The notes beneath the pieces are model-generated. The model made no database searches and was not told the DNA's origin. It was given only the letters and a program-made list of their open reading frames with translations. The translations under genes were made by a program, and so were the position numbers. A stretch of 64,000 bases of DNA from Alkaliphilus transvaalensis ATCC 700919. Lineage in GTDB: Bacteria > Bacillota > Clostridia > Peptostreptococcales > Natronincolaceae. Of the stretch, positions 62,978 to 64,000 are shown piece after piece (the stretch's first letter is position 1; each line of letters starts with the position of its first letter). Location of the stretch: the NCBI RefSeq assembly GCF_000621485.1, contig NZ_JHYF01000002.1, positions 1 to 64,000 on the forward strand. The letters are read 5' to 3'.

Positions 62978-63048
62978 TGACCTCCACCATTGAGCGGGGG
63001 CAGGTGGTTCTGGTTAAGGGACGTTTCAGACACATATATTACATGCCA
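62978..63048 (+). repeat. attC-like element 12 (3' remnant)
   Basis: The interior AAGGGACG and TTTCAGACAC correspond to the GGGACGTTGCAGACAC end of element 2, and the right box is ATTACATG in place of GTTATATG. The left half is missing or unrecognisable. Confidence 0.4.
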
Positions 63049-63074
63049 TAGAGTCTAATTGTCGGTACTATGAA

Positions 63075-64000
63075 TTGTGTCGAAATGAAATTTTAACTGA
63101 AGCTAAGTTTTCAGAAATTATCGATCATTATATCAGATATTATGACCCTGTAGCTGAATACTTGTTAGAAGTTGAAGAAGACGGTATTATACCCTTTTTT
63201 ATCAATATGGCAAGACAACAATTTTATGTGAATAGAACTTATGGATATGACGATCTAGGGCGAGCAATACTGATATTTACAAGTACAAGTTTAAATAAAT
63301 CATCAAAAGTATTTGAAAGTAAATTTGGAATTGGATTCTCAGAATGGATGTTAATATGTTTTTCTGTTTTTGCCTCGTCAACTAAAGGAGTACCGCCAAG
63401 AATTCGAATAGAGTATTACTTAGATAGTGATAAAAAAATCGCAGAGAATGAGTCTATACGCAATGTGTTTAAATTACTATCAATTGAGCCACGATATGTC
63501 AGTCAGGCTTGTATTGAGAAGATAAGTAAAATAAATAATTCACTAGCAATGCAATTTGATGTTTATATAGAATCAATATTTTATGATAAACCAATGCTAA
63601 AGCTTGATGAGAGTAGGTATTTAGTTGTACACAAGCATTTTCTTCTTAGACAAGCCACAGAGGGAATATATGATCTGATGAAGAGCATTACTTCTGGTGG
63701 TACATTTGGTAATGAATTCGGAAAGGCCTTTGAAGGATATGTGAGTACATTGTTATCGACTTTTTTATCGAAGGATCACATTTATACTGAGAACGACTTA
63801 ATAAGGTATTCAAATTCTAAAGTTTGTGATTTTCTTTTAGAATTTGATGATTCAATTGTACTTGTTGAGTGTAAAGGGACTGAATTTAATTCAATCATCG
63901 CTACCGAAAATGCAATGAGAAAAGATAATTCAACGCGAGCTTTTAGTAAGGCTTTTAAGCAGTTGAATTCAATAGAGAATTTATATAAAAGCGGTGTATT
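63075..64000 (+). CDS. PD-(D/E)XK-like nuclease domain protein, partial (cassette 13)
   Basis: An open frame runs from about 63018 to the window end with no stop. No ATG is available near the 5' end; TTG at 63075 is the first plausible start, and the next in-frame ATG is about 63206. The protein has YYELCRNEILTEAKFSEII near the start and a nuclease-like VCDFLLEFDDSIVLVECKGTEF near codon 255, with D and E-x-K in the PD-(D/E)XK pattern. The 5' end is very near the degraded element 12, so the gene may have lost its start. The remainder lies outside the window. Confidence 0.55.
   Translation, partial: MCRNEILTEAKFSEIIDHYIRYYDPVAEYLLEVEEDGIIPFFINMARQQFYVNRTYGYDDLGRAILIFTSTSLNKSSKVFESKFGIGFSEWMLICFSVFASSTKGVPPRIRIEYYLDSDKKIAENESIRNVFKLLSIEPRYVSQACIEKISKINNSLAMQFDVYIESIFYDKPMLKLDESRYLVVHKHFLLRQATEGIYDLMKSITSGGTFGNEFGKAFEGYVSTLLSTFLSKDHIYTENDLIRYSNSKVCDFLLEFDDSIVLVECKGTEFNSIIATENAMRKDNSTRAFSKAFKQLNSIENLYKSGV

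Noticed and set aside
52741-63048. Inter-gene elements read as ordinary rho-independent terminators
   Set aside because: They lack T-runs, are up to 180 bp, share blocks between unrelated genes, and end in the GTTA box close to the next gene.
52741-63048. Inter-gene elements read as a CRISPR array
   Set aside because: The units are 75-180 bp, are separated by whole genes, and differ in the middle; no cas gene is present.

Overview
The window is AT-rich, and its gene content points to a spore-forming anaerobic Firmicute of the class Clostridia. The clues are a SleB/CwlJ-type hydrolase with LysM, a selenium-type YedE/TusA/DUF3343 set, a Na+-NQR-like operon, a truncated hydrogenase-like sensor protein, and strong GGAGG ribosome binding sites throughout. 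An Alkaliphilus/Natronincola-like relative is my guess from gene content only; no rRNA is present to confirm it.

Layout. 1-1346: a dense block of 14 tRNA genes closed by a terminator. 1.6-16.5 kb: housekeeping genes (YprB-like exonuclease, UvrD-like helicase, asparaginase, LUD protein, cysteine desulfurase-thiI, moaC, ZIP transporter, 3-methyladenine glycosylase, plsC, omega-amidase-like nitrilase, FMN hydroxyacid oxidase, LysM/SleB hydrolase), with a candidate C-rich-loop small RNA at 6.6-6.7 kb. 16.9-26.1 kb: folC, a two-gene encapsulin/ferritin nanocompartment, then a lysine riboswitch controlling asd-dapA-dapB-dapH-lysC-aminotransferase. 27-36 kb: an XRE/TPR regulator followed by a small exported peptide (RRNPP-like pair), the selenium/sulfur set, a HelD-like helicase and a YitT protein. 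36-49.9 kb: a WG-repeat lipoprotein, nqrBCDEF without nqrA, tRNA-Val, an HsfB-like Fe-S protein, a dicarboxylate/amino acid symporter, a Nudix protein, a GlnK/GlnL-like two-component system and nadK. A MITE-like repeat occurs twice (32.1 and 48.8 kb, opposite orientations).

51.75 kb to the end of the window: the most unusual region. Thirteen short, unrelated genes all lie on the + strand, nearly every one followed by a GC-richer structured element of about 75-180 bp. These elements begin with an AAC-ending box, usually after TAT or CTA, and end with a GTTAT or GTTAG box. They carry nested complementary inner arms around a long variable section and share internal blocks (GGTGCTGG, TTCTCACTGGG, GTCCAGTTCGAAGGCG). 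This is the architecture of integron gene cassettes with attC recombination sites, in a Gram-positive chromosome and without an integrase in view. Cargo: adenosine deaminase-like protein, methyltransferase, DUF5071-like protein, alpha/beta hydrolase, voltage-gated K+ channel, TIGR04076-like protein, unknown proteins, ICMT-like methyltransferase, Dabb protein, nucleotidyltransferase plus GrpB, a frameshifted HEPN gene, and a PD-(D/E)XK-like ORF running off the end. The 5' border carries an IS-end-like palindrome and a lone GTTAGTC site.

Protein functions are assigned from motif recognition by eye; no database searches were run.
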